Shown here: positions 46,419 through 58,514 of the stretch, one piece after another
Numbering within the stretch: the stretch's first letter is position 1
Layout of the letters: the number at the start of each line of letters is the position of its first letter
Source of the DNA: Antedon mediterranea
Taxonomy: Eukaryota; Echinodermata; Crinoidea; Comatulida; Antedonidae
NCBI RefSeq assembly: GCF_964355755.1
Contig: NC_092677.1
Coordinates: 23,592,101-23,656,100 of the forward strand
Direction: 5' to 3'
Length of the DNA: 64,000 bases
Translations under genes and position numbers: made by a program
The notes under the pieces: generated by a model
Database searches by the model: none
What the model was told of the DNA's origin: nothing
The model's input: the letters and a program-made list of their open reading frames with translations, nothing else

Positions 46419-46872
46419 TATATGTTTTTTGCTTCCATTATCTTTGAAGTCAATTTTATACTTTAAGCGAATAGAAATTTAAAAAAAACGTCTAAGAATG
46501 AGAACAAGGTATTTATATGAAGCCCGGTTACCTCAGTTGGTAGAGCATCAGACTTTTAATCTGAGGGTAAAGGGTTCAAATCCCTTATTGGGCTTATTGG
46601 AGTTTTGCTTCCATTATCGTTCAAGTCAATTTTATACTTTAGGCCAATTGAAATAAAACAAACTTCTAAGAATGAGAACAAGGTATTTATATGAGGCTCG
46701 GTTAGCTCAGTTGGTAGCGCAAAAGACTTTTAATCTGAGGTCAAGGGTTAAAGCCCATTATTCGGCGTATTCCTTTTTGGCTTCCATTATCGTCCAAGTC
46801 AATTTTATACCTTAGGCCAATAGAAGTAAAAAAAAAAAACGTCTAAGAATGAGAACAAGGTATTTATATGAA

Positions 46873-46945
46873 GCCCGGTTAGCTCAGTTGGTAGAGCATC
46901 AGACTTTTAATCTGAGGGTCAAGGGTTCAAGTCCCTTATTGGGCG
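46873..46945 (+). tRNA. trnK(uuu): tRNA-Lys (UUU), array unit
   Basis: Consensus, T-loop TTCAAGT, T6 stop. Confidence 0.87.
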
Positions 46946-47047
46946 TATTTGTTTTTTGCTTCCATTATCTTTCAAGTCAATTTTATACTTTAGGCCAATT
47001 GAAATTTAAAAAAACGTCTAAGAATGAGAACAAGGTGTTTAAATGAA

Positions 47048-47120
47048 GCCCGGTTAGCTCAGTTGGTGGAGCATCAGACTTTTAATCTGAGGGTCAAGGG
47101 TTCAAATCCCTTATTGGGCG
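47048..47120 (+). tRNA. trnK(uuu): tRNA-Lys (UUU), array unit
   Basis: D-loop ends GGTG rather than GGTA (A21 changed). T-loop TTCAAAT. Confidence 0.8.
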
Positions 47121-47926
47121 TGTATGTTTTTTGCTTCCATTATCTTTCAAGGTAATTTTATACTTTAGGCCAATTGAAATTTAAAAAAAACGTCTAAGAA
47201 TGAGAACAAGGTGATAATATGAAGACCGGTTAGCTCATTTGGTAGAGCATCAGACTTTTAATCTGAGGGTCAAGGGTTCAAATCCCTTATTGGGCGTATA
47301 TGTTTTTTGCTTCCATTATCTTTGAAGTCAATTTTATACTTTAGGCGAATAGAAATTTAAAAAAAACGTCTAAGAATGAGAACAATGTATTTATATGAAG
47401 CCCGGTTACCTCAGTTGGTAGAGCATCAGACTTTTAATCTGAGGGTAAAGGGTTCAAATCCCTTATTGGGCTTATTGGAGTTTTGCTTCCATTATCGTTC
47501 AAGTCAATTTTATACTTTAGGCCAATTGAAATAAAACAAACTTCTAAGAATGAGAACAAGGTATTTATATGAGGCTCGGTTAGCTCAGTTGGTAGCGCAA
47601 AAGACTTTTAATCTGAGGTCAAGGGTTAAAGCCCATTATTCGGCGTATTCCTTTTTGGCTTCCATTATCGTCCAAGTCAATTTTATACCTTAGGCCAATA
47701 GAAGTAAAAAAAAAAAACGTCTAAGAATGAGAACAAGGTATTTATATGAAGCCCGGTTAGCTCAGTTGGTAGAGCATCAGACTTTTAATCTGAGGGTCAA
47801 GGGTTCAAGTCCCTTATTGGGGGTATTTGTTTTTTGCTTCCATTATCTTTCAAGTCAATTTTATACTTTAGGCCAATTGAAATTTAAAAAAAACGTCTAA
47901 GAATGAGAACAAGGTGTTTATATGAA

Positions 47927-47999
47927 GCCCGGTTAGCTCAGTTGGTAGAGCATCAGACTTTTAATCTGAGGGTCAAGGGTTCAAATCTCTTATTGGGCG
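47927..47999 (+). tRNA. trnK(uuu): tRNA-Lys (UUU), array unit
   Basis: T-stem 3' strand CTCTT gives one G-U pair. Followed by GTGTATG and T6. Confidence 0.82.
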
Positions 48000-48452
48000 T
48001 GTATGTTTTTTGCTTCCATTATCTTTGAAGTCAATTTTATACTTTAGGCGAATAGAAATTTAAAAAAAACGTCTAAAAATGAGAACAAGGTATTTATATG
48101 AAGCCCGGTTACGTCAGTTGGTAGAGCATCAGACTTTTAATCTGAGGGTCAAGGGTTCAAATCCCTTATTGGGCTTTTTTCGAGTTTTGCTTCCATTATC
48201 GTACAAGTCAATTTTATACTCCAGGCCAATTGAAATAAAACAAACTTCTAAGAATGAGAATAACGTATTTATATGAAGCTCGGTTAGCTCAGTTGGTAGC
48301 GCAAAAGACTTTTAATCTGAGGTCAAGGATTAAAGCCCGTTATTTGGCGTATTCCTTTTTTGCTCCCATTATCGTTCAAGTCAATTTTATACTTTAGGCC
48401 AATAGAAATAAAAAAAAACCGTCTAAGAATGAGAACAAGGTATTTATATGAA

Positions 48453-48525
48453 GCCCGGTTAGCTCAGTTGGTAGAGCATCAGACTTTTAATCTGAGGGTC
48501 AAGGGTTCAAGTCCCTTATTGGGCG
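48453..48525 (+). tRNA. trnK(uuu): tRNA-Lys (UUU), array unit
   Basis: Consensus, follows a subfamily C unit in the block repeated at 51080 and 54413. Confidence 0.87.
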
Positions 48526-48628
48526 TATTTGTTTTTTGCCTCCATTATCTTTAAAGTCAATTTTATACTTTAGGCCAATTGAAATTTCAAATAAACGTCT
48601 AAGAATGAGAACAAGGTAGTTATATGAA

Positions 48629-48701
48629 GCCCGGTTAGCTCAGTTGGTAGAGCATCAGACTTTTAATCTGAGGGTCAAGGGTTCAAGTCTCTTATTGGGC
48701 G
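48629..48701 (+). tRNA. trnK(uuu): tRNA-Lys (UUU), array unit
   Basis: T-stem with one G-U pair (CTCTT). T6 stop. Confidence 0.83.
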
Positions 48702-48976
48702 TATATGTTTTTTGCTTCCATTATCTTTGAAGTCAATTTTATACTTCAGGCCAATAAAAATATAAAAAAAACGTCTAAGAATGAGAACAATGTAATTATA
48801 TGAAGCCCGGTTAGCTCAGTGGGTAGAGCCTCAAACTTTTAATCTGAGGGTCAAGGGTTCAAATCCCTTATTGGGCGTATTCGTTTTTGCTTCCATTATC
48901 TTTCAAGTCTATTTTATACTTTAGGCCAATTGAAATAAAACAAACGTCTAAGAATAAGAACATGGCTTTATATAAA

Positions 48977-49049
48977 GCCCGGTTAGCTCAGTTGGTAGAG
49001 CATCAGACTTTTAATCTGAGGGTCAAGGGTTCAAGTCCCTTATTGGGCG
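48977..49049 (+). tRNA. trnK(uuu): tRNA-Lys (UUU), array unit
   Basis: Leader variant GAACATGGCTTTATATAAA; T5 stop. Confidence 0.86.
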
Positions 49050-49152
49050 TATTTGTTTTTGCTTCCATTATCTTTGAAGTCAATTTTATACTTTAGGCCA
49101 ATAGAAATTTAAAAAAAAACGTCTAAGAATGAGAACAAGGTATTCATATGAA

Positions 49153-49225
49153 GCCCGGTTAGCTCAGTTGGTAGAGCATCAGACTTTTAATCTGAGGGTC
49201 AAGGGTTCAAGTCCCTTATTGGGCG
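49153..49225 (+). tRNA. trnK(uuu): tRNA-Lys (UUU), array unit
   Basis: Consensus; leader ends TATTCATATGAA. Confidence 0.87.
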
Positions 49226-49328
49226 TATTTGTTTTTTGCTTCCATTATCTTTCAAGGTAATTTTATACTTTAGGCCAATTGAAATTTTAAAAAAACGTCT
49301 AAGAATGAGAACAAGGTGATAATATGAA

Positions 49329-49401
49329 GCCCGGTTAGCTCATTTGGTAGAGCATCAGACTTTTAATCTGAGGGTCAAGGGTTCAAATCCCTTATTGGGC
49401 T
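49329..49401 (+). tRNA. trnK(uuu): tRNA-Lys (UUU), array unit, U discriminator
   Basis: All stems pair, D-loop ATTTGGTA, but base 73 is T and only T4 follows. Confidence 0.7.
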
Positions 49402-49677
49402 TATTGGAGTTTTGCTTCCATTATCGTTCAAGTCAATTTTATACTTTAGGCCAATTGAAATAAAACAAACTTCTAAGAATGAGAACAAGGTATTTATATG
49501 AGGCTCGGTTAGCTCAGTTGGTAGCGCAAAAGACTTTTAATCTGAGGTCAAGGGTTAAAGCCCGTTATTCGGCGTATTCCTTTTTGGCTTCCATTATCGT
49601 CCAAGTCAATTTTATACATTAGGCCAATAGAAGTAAAAAAAAAACGTCTAAGAATGAGAACAAGGTATTTATATGAA

Positions 49678-49750
49678 GCCCGGTTAGCTCAGTTGGTAGA
49701 GCATCAGACTTTTAATCTGAGGGTCAAGGGTTCAAGTCCCTTATTGGGCG
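49678..49750 (+). tRNA. trnK(uuu): tRNA-Lys (UUU), array unit
   Basis: Consensus, T6 stop. Confidence 0.87.
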
Positions 49751-49853
49751 TATTTGTTTTTTGCTTCCATTATCTTTCAAGTCAATTTTATACTTTAGGC
49801 CAATTGAAATTTAAAAAAAACGTCTAAGAATGAGAACAAGGTGTTTATATGAA

Positions 49854-49926
49854 GCCCGGTTAGCTCAGTTGGTAGAGCATCAGACTTTTAATCTGAGGGT
49901 CAAGGGTTCAAATCCCTTATTGGGCG
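49854..49926 (+). tRNA. trnK(uuu): tRNA-Lys (UUU), array unit
   Basis: T-loop TTCAAAT, then GTGTATG and T6. It opens the block repeated at 53187. Confidence 0.86.
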
Positions 49927-50729
49927 TGTATGTTTTTTGCTTCCATTATCTTTGAAGTCAATTTTATACTTTAGGCGAATAGAAATTTAAAAAAAACGTC
50001 TAAGAATGAGAACAAGGTATTTATATGAAGCCCGGTTACCTCAGTTGGTAGAGCATCAGACTTTTAATCTGAGGGTAAAAGGTTCAAATCCCTTATTGGG
50101 CTTTTTTTCGAGTTTTGCTTCCATTATCGTACAAGTCAATTTTATACTCCAGGCCAATTGAAATAAAACAAACTTCTAAGAATGAGAATAATGTATTTAT
50201 ATGAAGCTCGGTTAGCTCAGTTGGTAGCGCAAAAGACTTTTAATCTGAGGTCAAGGATTAAAGCCTGTGATTTGGCATATTCCTTTTTTGCTCCCATTAT
50301 CGTTCAAGTCAATTTTTTATACTTTAGGCCAATTGAAATAACAAACTTCTAAGAATGAGAACAAGGTATTTATATGAGGCTCGGTTAGCTCAGTTGGTAG
50401 CGCAAAAGACTTTTAATCTGAGGTCAAGGGTTAAAGCCCGTTATTCGGCGTATTCCTTTTTGGCTTCCATTATTGTTCAAGTAAATTTTATACTTTAGGC
50501 CAATAGAAATAAAAAAAAACCGTCTAAGAATGAGAACAAGGTATTTATATGAAGCCCGGTTAGCTCAGTTGGTAGAGCATCAGACGTTTAATCTGGGGGT
50601 CAAGGGTTCAAGTCCCTTAATGGGCGTATTTGTTTTTTGCCTCCATTATCTTTCAAGTTAATTTTATACTTTAGGCCAATTGAAATTTCAAATAAACGTC
50701 TAAGAATGAGAACAAGGTAGTTATATGAA

Positions 50730-50802
50730 GCCCGGTTAGCTCAGTTGGTAGAGCATCAGACTTTTAATCTGAGGGTCAAGGGTTCAAATCCCTTATTGGG
50801 CT
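50730..50802 (+). tRNA. trnK(uuu): tRNA-Lys (UUU), array unit, U discriminator
   Basis: Stems intact. The T6 stop begins immediately at base 73, so 3' trailer length differs from other units. Confidence 0.7.
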
Positions 50803-51079
50803 TTTTTCGAGTTTTGCTTCCATTATCGTATAAGTCAATTTTATACTCCAGGCCAATTGAAATAAAACAAACTTCTAAGAATGAGAATAATGTATTTATA
50901 TGAAGCTCGGTTAGCTCAGTTGGTAGCGCAAAAGACTTTTAATCTGAGGTCAAGGATTAAAGCCCGTTATTTGGCGTATTCCTTTTTTGCTCCCATTATC
51001 GTTCAAGTCAATTTTATACTTTAGGCCAATACAAATAAAAAAAAACCGTCTAAGAATGAGAACAAGGTATTTATATGAA

Positions 51080-51152
51080 GCCCGGTTAGCTCAGTTGGTA
51101 GAGCATCAGACTTTTAATCTGAGGGTCAAGGGTTCAAGTCCCTTATTGGGCG
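51080..51152 (+). tRNA. trnK(uuu): tRNA-Lys (UUU), array unit
   Basis: Consensus, T6 stop. Confidence 0.87.
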
Positions 51153-52136
51153 TATTTGTTTTTTGCCTCCATTATCTTTAAAGTCAATTTTATACTTTAG
51201 GCCAATTGAAATTTCAAATAAACGTCTAAGAATGAGAACAAGGTAGTTATATGAAGCCCGGTTAGCTCAGTTGGTAGAGCATCAGACTTTTAATCTGAGG
51301 GTCAAGGGTTTAAGTCCCTTATTGGGCTTATATGTTTTTTGCTTCCATTATCTTTGAAGTCAATTTTATACTTCAGGCCAATAAAAATATAAAAAAAACG
51401 TCTAAGAATGAGAACAATGTAATTATATGAAGCCCGGTTAGCTCAGTAGGTAGAGCCTCAAACTTTTTATCTGAGGGTCAAGGGTTCAAATCCCTTATTG
51501 GGCGTATTCGTTTTTGCTTCCATTATCTTTCAAGTCTATTTTATACTTTAGGCCAATTGAAATAAAAAAAACGTCTAAGAATGAGAACAAGGTATTTATA
51601 TGAAGCCCGGTTAGCTCAGTTGGTAGAGCATCAGACGTTTAATCTGGGGGTCAAGGGTTCAAGTCCCTTAATGGGCGTATTTGTTTTTTGCCTCCATTAT
51701 CTTTCAAGTTAATTTTATACTTTAGGCCAATTGAAATTTCAAATAAACGTCTAAGAATGAGAACAAGGTAGTTATATGAAGCCCGGTTAGCTCAGTTGGT
51801 ATAGTAGAGCATCAGACTTTTAATCTGAGGGTCAAGGGTTCAAATCCCTTATTGGGCTTTTTTCGAGTTTTGCTTCCATTATCGTATAAGTCAATTTTAT
51901 ACTCCAGGCCAATTGAAATAAAACAAACTTCTAAGATTGAGAATAATGTATTTATATGAAGCTCGGTTAGCTCAGTTGGTAGCGCAAAAGACTTTTAATC
52001 TGAGGTCAAGGATTAAAGCCCGTTATTTGGCGTATTCCTTTTTTGCTCCCATTATCGTTCAAGTCAATTTTATACTTTAGGCCAATACAAATTAAAAAAA
52101 AACCGTCTAAGAATGAGAACAAGGTATTTATATGAA

Positions 52137-52209
52137 GCCCGGTTAGCTCAGTTGGTAGAGCATCAGACTTTTAATCTGAGGGTCAAGGGTTCAAGTCCCT
52201 TATTGGGCG
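52137..52209 (+). tRNA. trnK(uuu): tRNA-Lys (UUU), array unit
   Basis: Consensus, T6 stop; near-identical flanks to 51080. Confidence 0.87.
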
Positions 52210-52661
52210 TATTTGTTTTTTGCCTCCATTATCTTTAAAGTCAATTTTATACTTTAGGCCAATTGAAATTTCAAATAAACGTCTAAGAATGAGAACAAGG
52301 TAATTATATGAAGCCCGGTTAGCTCAGTTGGTAGAGCATCAGACTTTTAATCTGAGGGTCAAGGGTTTAAGTCCCTTATTGGGCTTATATGTTTTTTGCT
52401 TCCATTATCTTTGAAGTCAATTTTATACTTCAGGCCAATAAAAATATAAAAAAAACGTCTAAGAATGAAAACAATGTAATTATATGAAGCCCGGTTAGCT
52501 CAGTAGGTAGAGTCTCAAACTTTTTATCTGAGGGTCAAGGGTTCAAATCCCTTATTGGGCGTATTCGTTTTTGCTCCCATTATCTTTCAAGTCTATTTTA
52601 TACTTTAGGCCAATTGAAATAAAAAAAACGTCTAAGAATAAGAACATGGCTTTTATATAAA

Positions 52662-52734
52662 GCCCGGTTAGCTCAGTTGGTAGAGCATCAGACTTTTAAT
52701 CTGAGGGTAAAGGGTTCAAATCCCTTATTGGGCT
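52662..52734 (+). tRNA. trnK(uuu): tRNA-Lys (UUU), array unit, U discriminator
   Basis: 5' half like the consensus, 3' half like subfamily B (GGGTA, T73): a recombinant unit. Stems pair. Confidence 0.65.
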
Positions 52735-53010
52735 TATTGGAGTTTTGCTTCCATTATCGTTCAAGTCAATTTTATACTTTAGGCCAATTGAAATAAAACA
52801 AACTTCTAAGAATGAGAACAAGGTATTTATATGAGGCTCGGTTAGCTCAGTTGGTAGCGCAAAAGACTTTTAATCTGAGGTCAAGGGTTAAAGCCCGTTA
52901 TTCGGCGTATTCCTTTTTGGCTTCCATTATCGTCCAAGTCAATTTTATACATTAGGCCAATAGAAGTAAAAAAAAAACGTCTAAGAATGAGAACAAGGTA
53001 TTTATATGAA

Positions 53011-53083
53011 GCCCGGTTAGCTCAGTTGGTAGAGCATCAGACTTTTAATCTGAGGGTCAAGGGTTCAAGTCCCTTATTGGGCG
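53011..53083 (+). tRNA. trnK(uuu): tRNA-Lys (UUU), array unit
   Basis: Consensus, T6 stop. Confidence 0.87.
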
Positions 53084-53186
53084 TATTTGTTTTTTGCTTC
53101 CATTATCTTTCAAGTCAATTTTATACTTTAGGCCAATTGAAATTTAAAAAAAACGTCTAAGAATGAGAACAAGGTGTTTATATGAA

Positions 53187-53259
53187 GCCCGGTTAGCTCA
53201 GTTGGTAGAGCATCAGACTTTTAATCTGAGGGTCAAGGGTTCAAATCCCTTATTGGGCG
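53187..53259 (+). tRNA. trnK(uuu): tRNA-Lys (UUU), array unit
   Basis: Twin of 49854, including the GTGTATG trailer. Confidence 0.86.
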
Positions 53260-54412
53260 TGTATGTTTTTTGCTTCCATTATCTTTGAAGTCAATTTTAT
53301 ACTTTAGGCGAATAGAAATTTAAAAAAAACGTCTAAGAATGAGAACAAGGTATTTATATGAAGCCCGGTTACCTCAGTTGGTAGAGCATCAGACTTTTAA
53401 TCTGAGGGTAAAAGGTTCAAATCCCTTATTGGGCTTTTTTTCGAGTTTTGCTTCCATTATCGTACAAGTCAATTTTATACTCCAGGCCAATTGAAATAAA
53501 ACAAACTTCTAAGAATGAGAATAATGTATTTATATGAAGCTCGGTTAGCTCAGTCGGTAGCGCAAAAGACTTTTAATCTGAGGTCAAGGATTAAAGCCCG
53601 TGATTTGGCATATTCCTTTTTTGCTCCCATTATCGTTCAAGTCAATTTTTTATACTTTAGGCCAATTGAAATAACAAACTTCTAAGAATGAGAACAAGGT
53701 ATTTATATGAGGCTCGGTTAGCTCAGTTGGTAGCGCAAAAGACTTTTAATCTGAGGTCAAGGGTTAAAGCCCGTTATTCGGCGTATTCCTTTTTGGCTTC
53801 CATTATTGTTCAAGTAAATTTTATACTTTAGGCCAATAGAAATAAAAAAAAACCGTCTAAGAATGAGAACAAGGTATTTATATGAAGCCCGGTTAGCTCA
53901 GTTGGTAGAGCATCAGACGTTTAATCTGGGGGTCAAGGGTTCAAGTCCCTTAATGGGCGTATTTGTTTTTTGCCTCCATTATCTTTCAAGTTAATTTTAT
54001 ACTTTAGGCCAATTGAAATTTCAAATAAACGTCTAAGAATGAGAACAAGGTAGTTATATGAAGCCCGGTAAGCTCAGTTGGTAGAGCATCAGACTTTTAA
54101 TCTGAGGGTCAAGGGTTTAAGTCCCTTATTGGGCTTTTTCCAGGTTTGGCTTCCATTATCGTATAAGTCAATTTTATACTCCAGGCCAATTGAAATAAAA
54201 CAAACTTCTAAGAATGAGAATAATGTATTTATATGAAGCTCGGTTAGCTCAGTTGGTAGCGCAAAAGACTTTTAATCTGAGGTCAAGGATTAAAGCCCGT
54301 TATTTGGCGTATTCCTTTTTTGCTCCCATTATCGTTCAAGTCAATTTTATACTTTAGGCCAATACAAATAAAAAAAAACCATCTAAGAATGAGAACAAGG
54401 TATTTATATGAA

Positions 54413-54485
54413 GCCCGGTTAGCTCAGTTGGTAGAGCATCAGACTTTTAATCTGAGGGTCAAGGGTTCAAGTCCCTTATTGGGCT
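54413..54485 (+). tRNA. trnK(uuu): tRNA-Lys (UUU), array unit, U discriminator
   Basis: Stems consensus, T-loop TTCAAGT, base 73 T, then a T6 stop. Confidence 0.7.
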
Positions 54486-54937
54486 TATATGTTTTTTGCT
54501 TCCATTATCTTTGAAGTCAATTTTATACTTCAGGCCAATTGAAATTTCAAATAAACGTCTAAGAATGAGAACAAGGTAGTTATATGAAGCCCGGTTAGCT
54601 CAGTTGGTAGAGCATCAGACTTTTAATCTGAGGGTCAAGGGTTTAAGTCCCTTATTGGGCTTATATGTTTTTGTCTTCCATTATCTTTGAAGTCAATTTT
54701 ATACTTCAGGCCAATAAAAATATAAAAAAAACGTCTAAGAATGAGAACAATGTAATTATATGAAGCCCGGTTAGCTCAGTAGGTAGAGCCTCAAACTTTT
54801 TATCTGAGGGTCAAGGGTTCAAATCCCTTATTGGGCGTATTCGTTTTTGCTTCCATTATCTTTCAAGTCTATTTTATACTTTAGGCCAATTGAAATAAAA
54901 AAAACGTCTAAGAATAAGAACATGGCTTTTATATAAA

Positions 54938-55010
54938 GCCCGGTTAGCTCAGTTGGTAGAGCATCAGACTTTTAATCTGAGGGTAAAGGGTTCAAATCCC
55001 TTATTGGGCT
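54938..55010 (+). tRNA. trnK(uuu): tRNA-Lys (UUU), array unit, U discriminator
   Basis: Twin of the recombinant unit at 52662. Confidence 0.65.
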
Positions 55011-55286
55011 TATTGGAGTTTTGCTTCCATTATCGTTCAAGTCAATTTTATACTTTAGGCCAATTGAAATAAAACAAACTTCTAAGAATGAGAACAAGGT
55101 ATTTATATGAGGCTCGGTTAGCTCAGTTGGTAGCGCAAAAGACTTTTAATCTGAGGTCAAGGGTTAAAGCCCGTTATTCGGCGTATTCCTTTTTGGCTTC
55201 CATTATCGTCCAAGTCAATTTTATACCTTAGGCCAATAGAAGTAAAAAAAAAACATCTAAGAATGAGAACAAGGTATTTATATGAA

Positions 55287-55359
55287 GCCCGGTTAGCTCA
55301 GTTGGTAGAGCATCAGACTTTTAATCTGAGGGTCAAGGGTTCAAGTCCCTTATTGGGCG
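55287..55359 (+). tRNA. trnK(uuu): tRNA-Lys (UUU), array unit
   Basis: Consensus, T6 stop. Confidence 0.87.
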
Positions 55360-56164
55360 TATTTGTTTTTTGCTTCCATTATCTTTTAAGTCAATTTTAT
55401 ACTTTAGGCCAATTGAAATTAAAAAAAAACGTCTAAGAATGAGAACAAGGTGTTTATATGAAGCCCGGTTAGCTCAGTTGGTAGAGCATCAGACTTTTAA
55501 CATGAGGGTCAAGGGTTCAAATCCCTTAATGGGCGTATATGTTTTTTGCTTCCATTATCTTTGAAGTCAATTTTATACTTTAGGCGAATAGAAATTAAAA
55601 AAAAACGTCTAAGAATGAGAACAAGGTATTTATATGAAGCCCGGTTACCTCAGTTGGTAGAGCATCAGACTTTTAATCTGGAGGTAAAGGGTTCAAATCC
55701 CTTATTGGGCTTATTCGAGTTTTGCTTCCATTATCGTTCAAGTCAATTTTATACTTTAGGCCAATTGAAATAAAACAAACTTCTAAGAATGAGAACAAGG
55801 TATTTATATGAGGCTCGGTTAGCTCAGTTGGTAGCGCAAAAGACTTTTAATCTGAGGTCAAGGGTTAAAGCCTGTTATTCGGCGTATTCCTTTTTGGCTT
55901 CCATTATCGTCCAAGTCAATTTTATACCTTAGGCCAATTGAAGTAGAAAAAAAAACGTCTAAGAATGAGAACAAGGTATTTATATGAAGCCCGGTTAGCT
56001 CAGTTGGTAGAGCTTCAGACTTTTAATCTGAGGTCAAGGGTTAAAGCCCGGTATTGGGCGTATTCCTTTTTTGCTTCCATTATCGTTCAAGTCAATTTTA
56101 TTCTTTACGCCAATAGAAATAAAAAAAAAAACGTCTAAGAATGAGAACAAGATATTTATATGAA

Positions 56165-56237
56165 GCCCGGTTAGCTCAGTTGGTAGAGCATCAGACTCTT
56201 AATCTGAGGGTCAAGGGTTCAAGTCCCTTAATGGGCG
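56165..56237 (+). tRNA. Array unit with anticodon CUU (Lys AAG)
   Basis: Loop CTCTTAA gives anticodon CTT, still a lysine anticodon. The acceptor ends AATGGGC, so pair 6-67 is G-A. T6 stop follows. Function possible but weakened. Confidence 0.6.
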
Positions 56238-56341
56238 TATTTGTTTTTTGCTTCCATTATCTTTGAAGTCAATTTTATACTTTAGGCCAATAGAAATTTA
56301 AAAAAAAACGTGTAAGAATGAGAACAGGGTATTTATATGAA

Positions 56342-56414
56342 GCCCGGTTAGCTCAGTTGGTAGAGCATCAGACTTTTAATCTGAGGGTCAAGGGTTCAAG
56401 TCCCTTATTGGGCG
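56342..56414 (+). tRNA. trnK(uuu): tRNA-Lys (UUU), array unit
   Basis: Consensus; T5 stop followed by AGC. Confidence 0.86.
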
Positions 56415-56866
56415 TATTTGTTTTTAGCTTCCATTATCTTTCAAGTCAATTTTATACTTTAGGCCAATTGAAATTTAAAAAAAACGTCTAAGAATGAGAA
56501 CAAGGTAGTTATTTGAAGCCCGGTTAGCTCAGTTGGTAGAGCATCAGACTTTTAAGCTGAGGGTCAAGATTTCAAGTCCCTTATTGGGCGTATTTGTTTT
56601 TTGCTTCCATTATCTTTCAAGTCAATTTTATACTTTAGGCCAATTGAAATTTAAAAAAAACGTCTAAGAATGAGAACAAGGTATTTATATGAAGCCCGGT
56701 TAGCTCAGTTGGTAGAGCATCAGACTTTTAAGCTGAGTGTCAAGGGTTCAAATCTCTTAATGGGCGTATTCGTTTTTGCTTCCATTATCTTTCAAGTCTA
56801 TTTTTTACTTTAGGCCAATTGAAATAAAACAAACGTCTAAGAATAAGAACATGGCTTTTATATGAA

Positions 56867-56939
56867 GCCCGGTTAGCTCAGTTGGTAGAGCATCAGACTT
56901 TTAATCTGAGGGTCAAGGGTTCAAGTTCCTTATTGGGCG
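56867..56939 (+). tRNA. trnK(uuu): tRNA-Lys (UUU), array unit
   Basis: T-stem 3' strand TCCTT gives a G53-U61 pair. Confidence 0.8.
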
Positions 56940-57392
56940 TATTTGTTTTTTGCTTCCATTATCTTTGAAGTTAATTTTATACTTTAGGCCAATAAAATTA
57001 TTAAGAAAAAGTCTAAGAATGAGAACAAGTTGTTTATATGAAGCCCGGTAAGCTCAGTTGGTAGAGCATCAGATTTTTAATCTGAGGGTCAAGGGTTCAA
57101 ATACCTTATTGGGCGTATTCATTTTTGCTTCCATTATCTTTCAAGTCTATTTTATACTTTAGGCCAATTGAAATAAAACAAACGTCTACGAATAAGAACA
57201 TGGCTTTTATATGAAGCCCGGTTAGCTCAGTTGGTAGAGCATCAGACTTTTAAACTGAGGGTCAAGGGTTCAAGTCCCTTAATGGGCGTATTTGTTTTTT
57301 GCTTCCATTATCTTTGAAGTCAATTTTATACTTTAGGCCAATTGAAATTTAAAAAAAAACGTCTAAGACTGAGAACAAGGTATTTATATGAA

Positions 57393-57465
57393 GCCCGGTT
57401 AGCTCAGTTGGTAGAGCATCAGACTTTTAATCTGAGGGTCAAGGGTTCAAATCCCTTATTGGGCG
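57393..57465 (+). tRNA. trnK(uuu): tRNA-Lys (UUU), array unit
   Basis: Consensus with T-loop TTCAAAT, T6 stop. Confidence 0.87.
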
Positions 57466-57917
57466 TATATGTTTTTTGCTTCCATTATCTTTGAAGTCAA
57501 TTTTATACTTTAGGCCAATAGAAATTTAAAAAAAACGTCTAAGAATGAGAACAAGGTATTTATATGAAGCCCGGTTACCTCAGTTGGTAGAGCATCAGAC
57601 TTTTAATCTGAGGGTAAAGGGTTCAAATCCTTTATTGGGCTTATTCGAGTTTTGCTTACATTATCGTTCAAGTCAATTTTATACTTTAGGCCAATTGAAA
57701 TAAAACAAACTTCTGAGAATGAGAACAAGGTATTTATATGAGGCTCGGTTAGCTCAGTTGGTAGCGCAAAAGACTTTTAATCTGAGGTCAAGGGTTAAAA
57801 GCCGTTATTCGGCGTATTCCTTTTTGGCTTCCATTATCGTTGAGGTCAATTTTATACCTTAGGCCTATAGAAGTTAAAAAAAAACGTCTAAGAATGAGAA
57901 CAAGGTATTTATATGAA

Positions 57918-57990
57918 GCCCGGTTAGCTCAGTTGGTAGAGCATCAGACTTTTAATCTGAGGGTCAAGGGTTCAAATTCCTTATTGGGCG
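57918..57990 (+). tRNA. trnK(uuu): tRNA-Lys (UUU), array unit
   Basis: T-stem 3' strand TCCTT; T5 stop. Confidence 0.8.
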
Positions 57991-58441
57991 TATTCGTTTT
58001 TGCTTCCATTATCTTTCAAGTCTATTTTATACTTTAGGCCAATTGAAATAAATTAACGTCTAAGAATGAGAACAAGATATTTGAATGAAGCCCGGTTAGC
58101 TCAGTTGGTAGAGCATCAGACTTTTAATCTGAGGGTCAAGGATTAAAGCCCGTTATTTGGCGTATTCCTTTTTTGCTCCCATTATCTTTCAAGTCAATTT
58201 TATACTTTAGGCCAATTGAAATTTAAAAAAAATGTCTAAGAATGAGAACAAGGTAGTTATATGAAGCCCGGTTAGCTCAGTTGGTAGAGCATCAGACTTT
58301 TAAACCGAGGGTCAAGGGTTCAAGTCCCTTAATGGGCGTATTTGTTTTTTGCTTCCATTATCTTTGAAGTCAATTTTATACTTTAGGCCAATAGAAATTT
58401 AAAAAAAACGTCTACGAATGAGAACAAGGTATTTATATGAA

Positions 58442-58514
58442 GCCCGGTTAGCTCAGTTGGTAGAGCATCAGACTTTTAATCTGAGGGTCAAGGGTTCAAG
58501 TCCCTTATTGGGCG
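58442..58514 (+). tRNA. trnK(uuu): tRNA-Lys (UUU), array unit
   Basis: Consensus, T6 stop. Confidence 0.87.
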
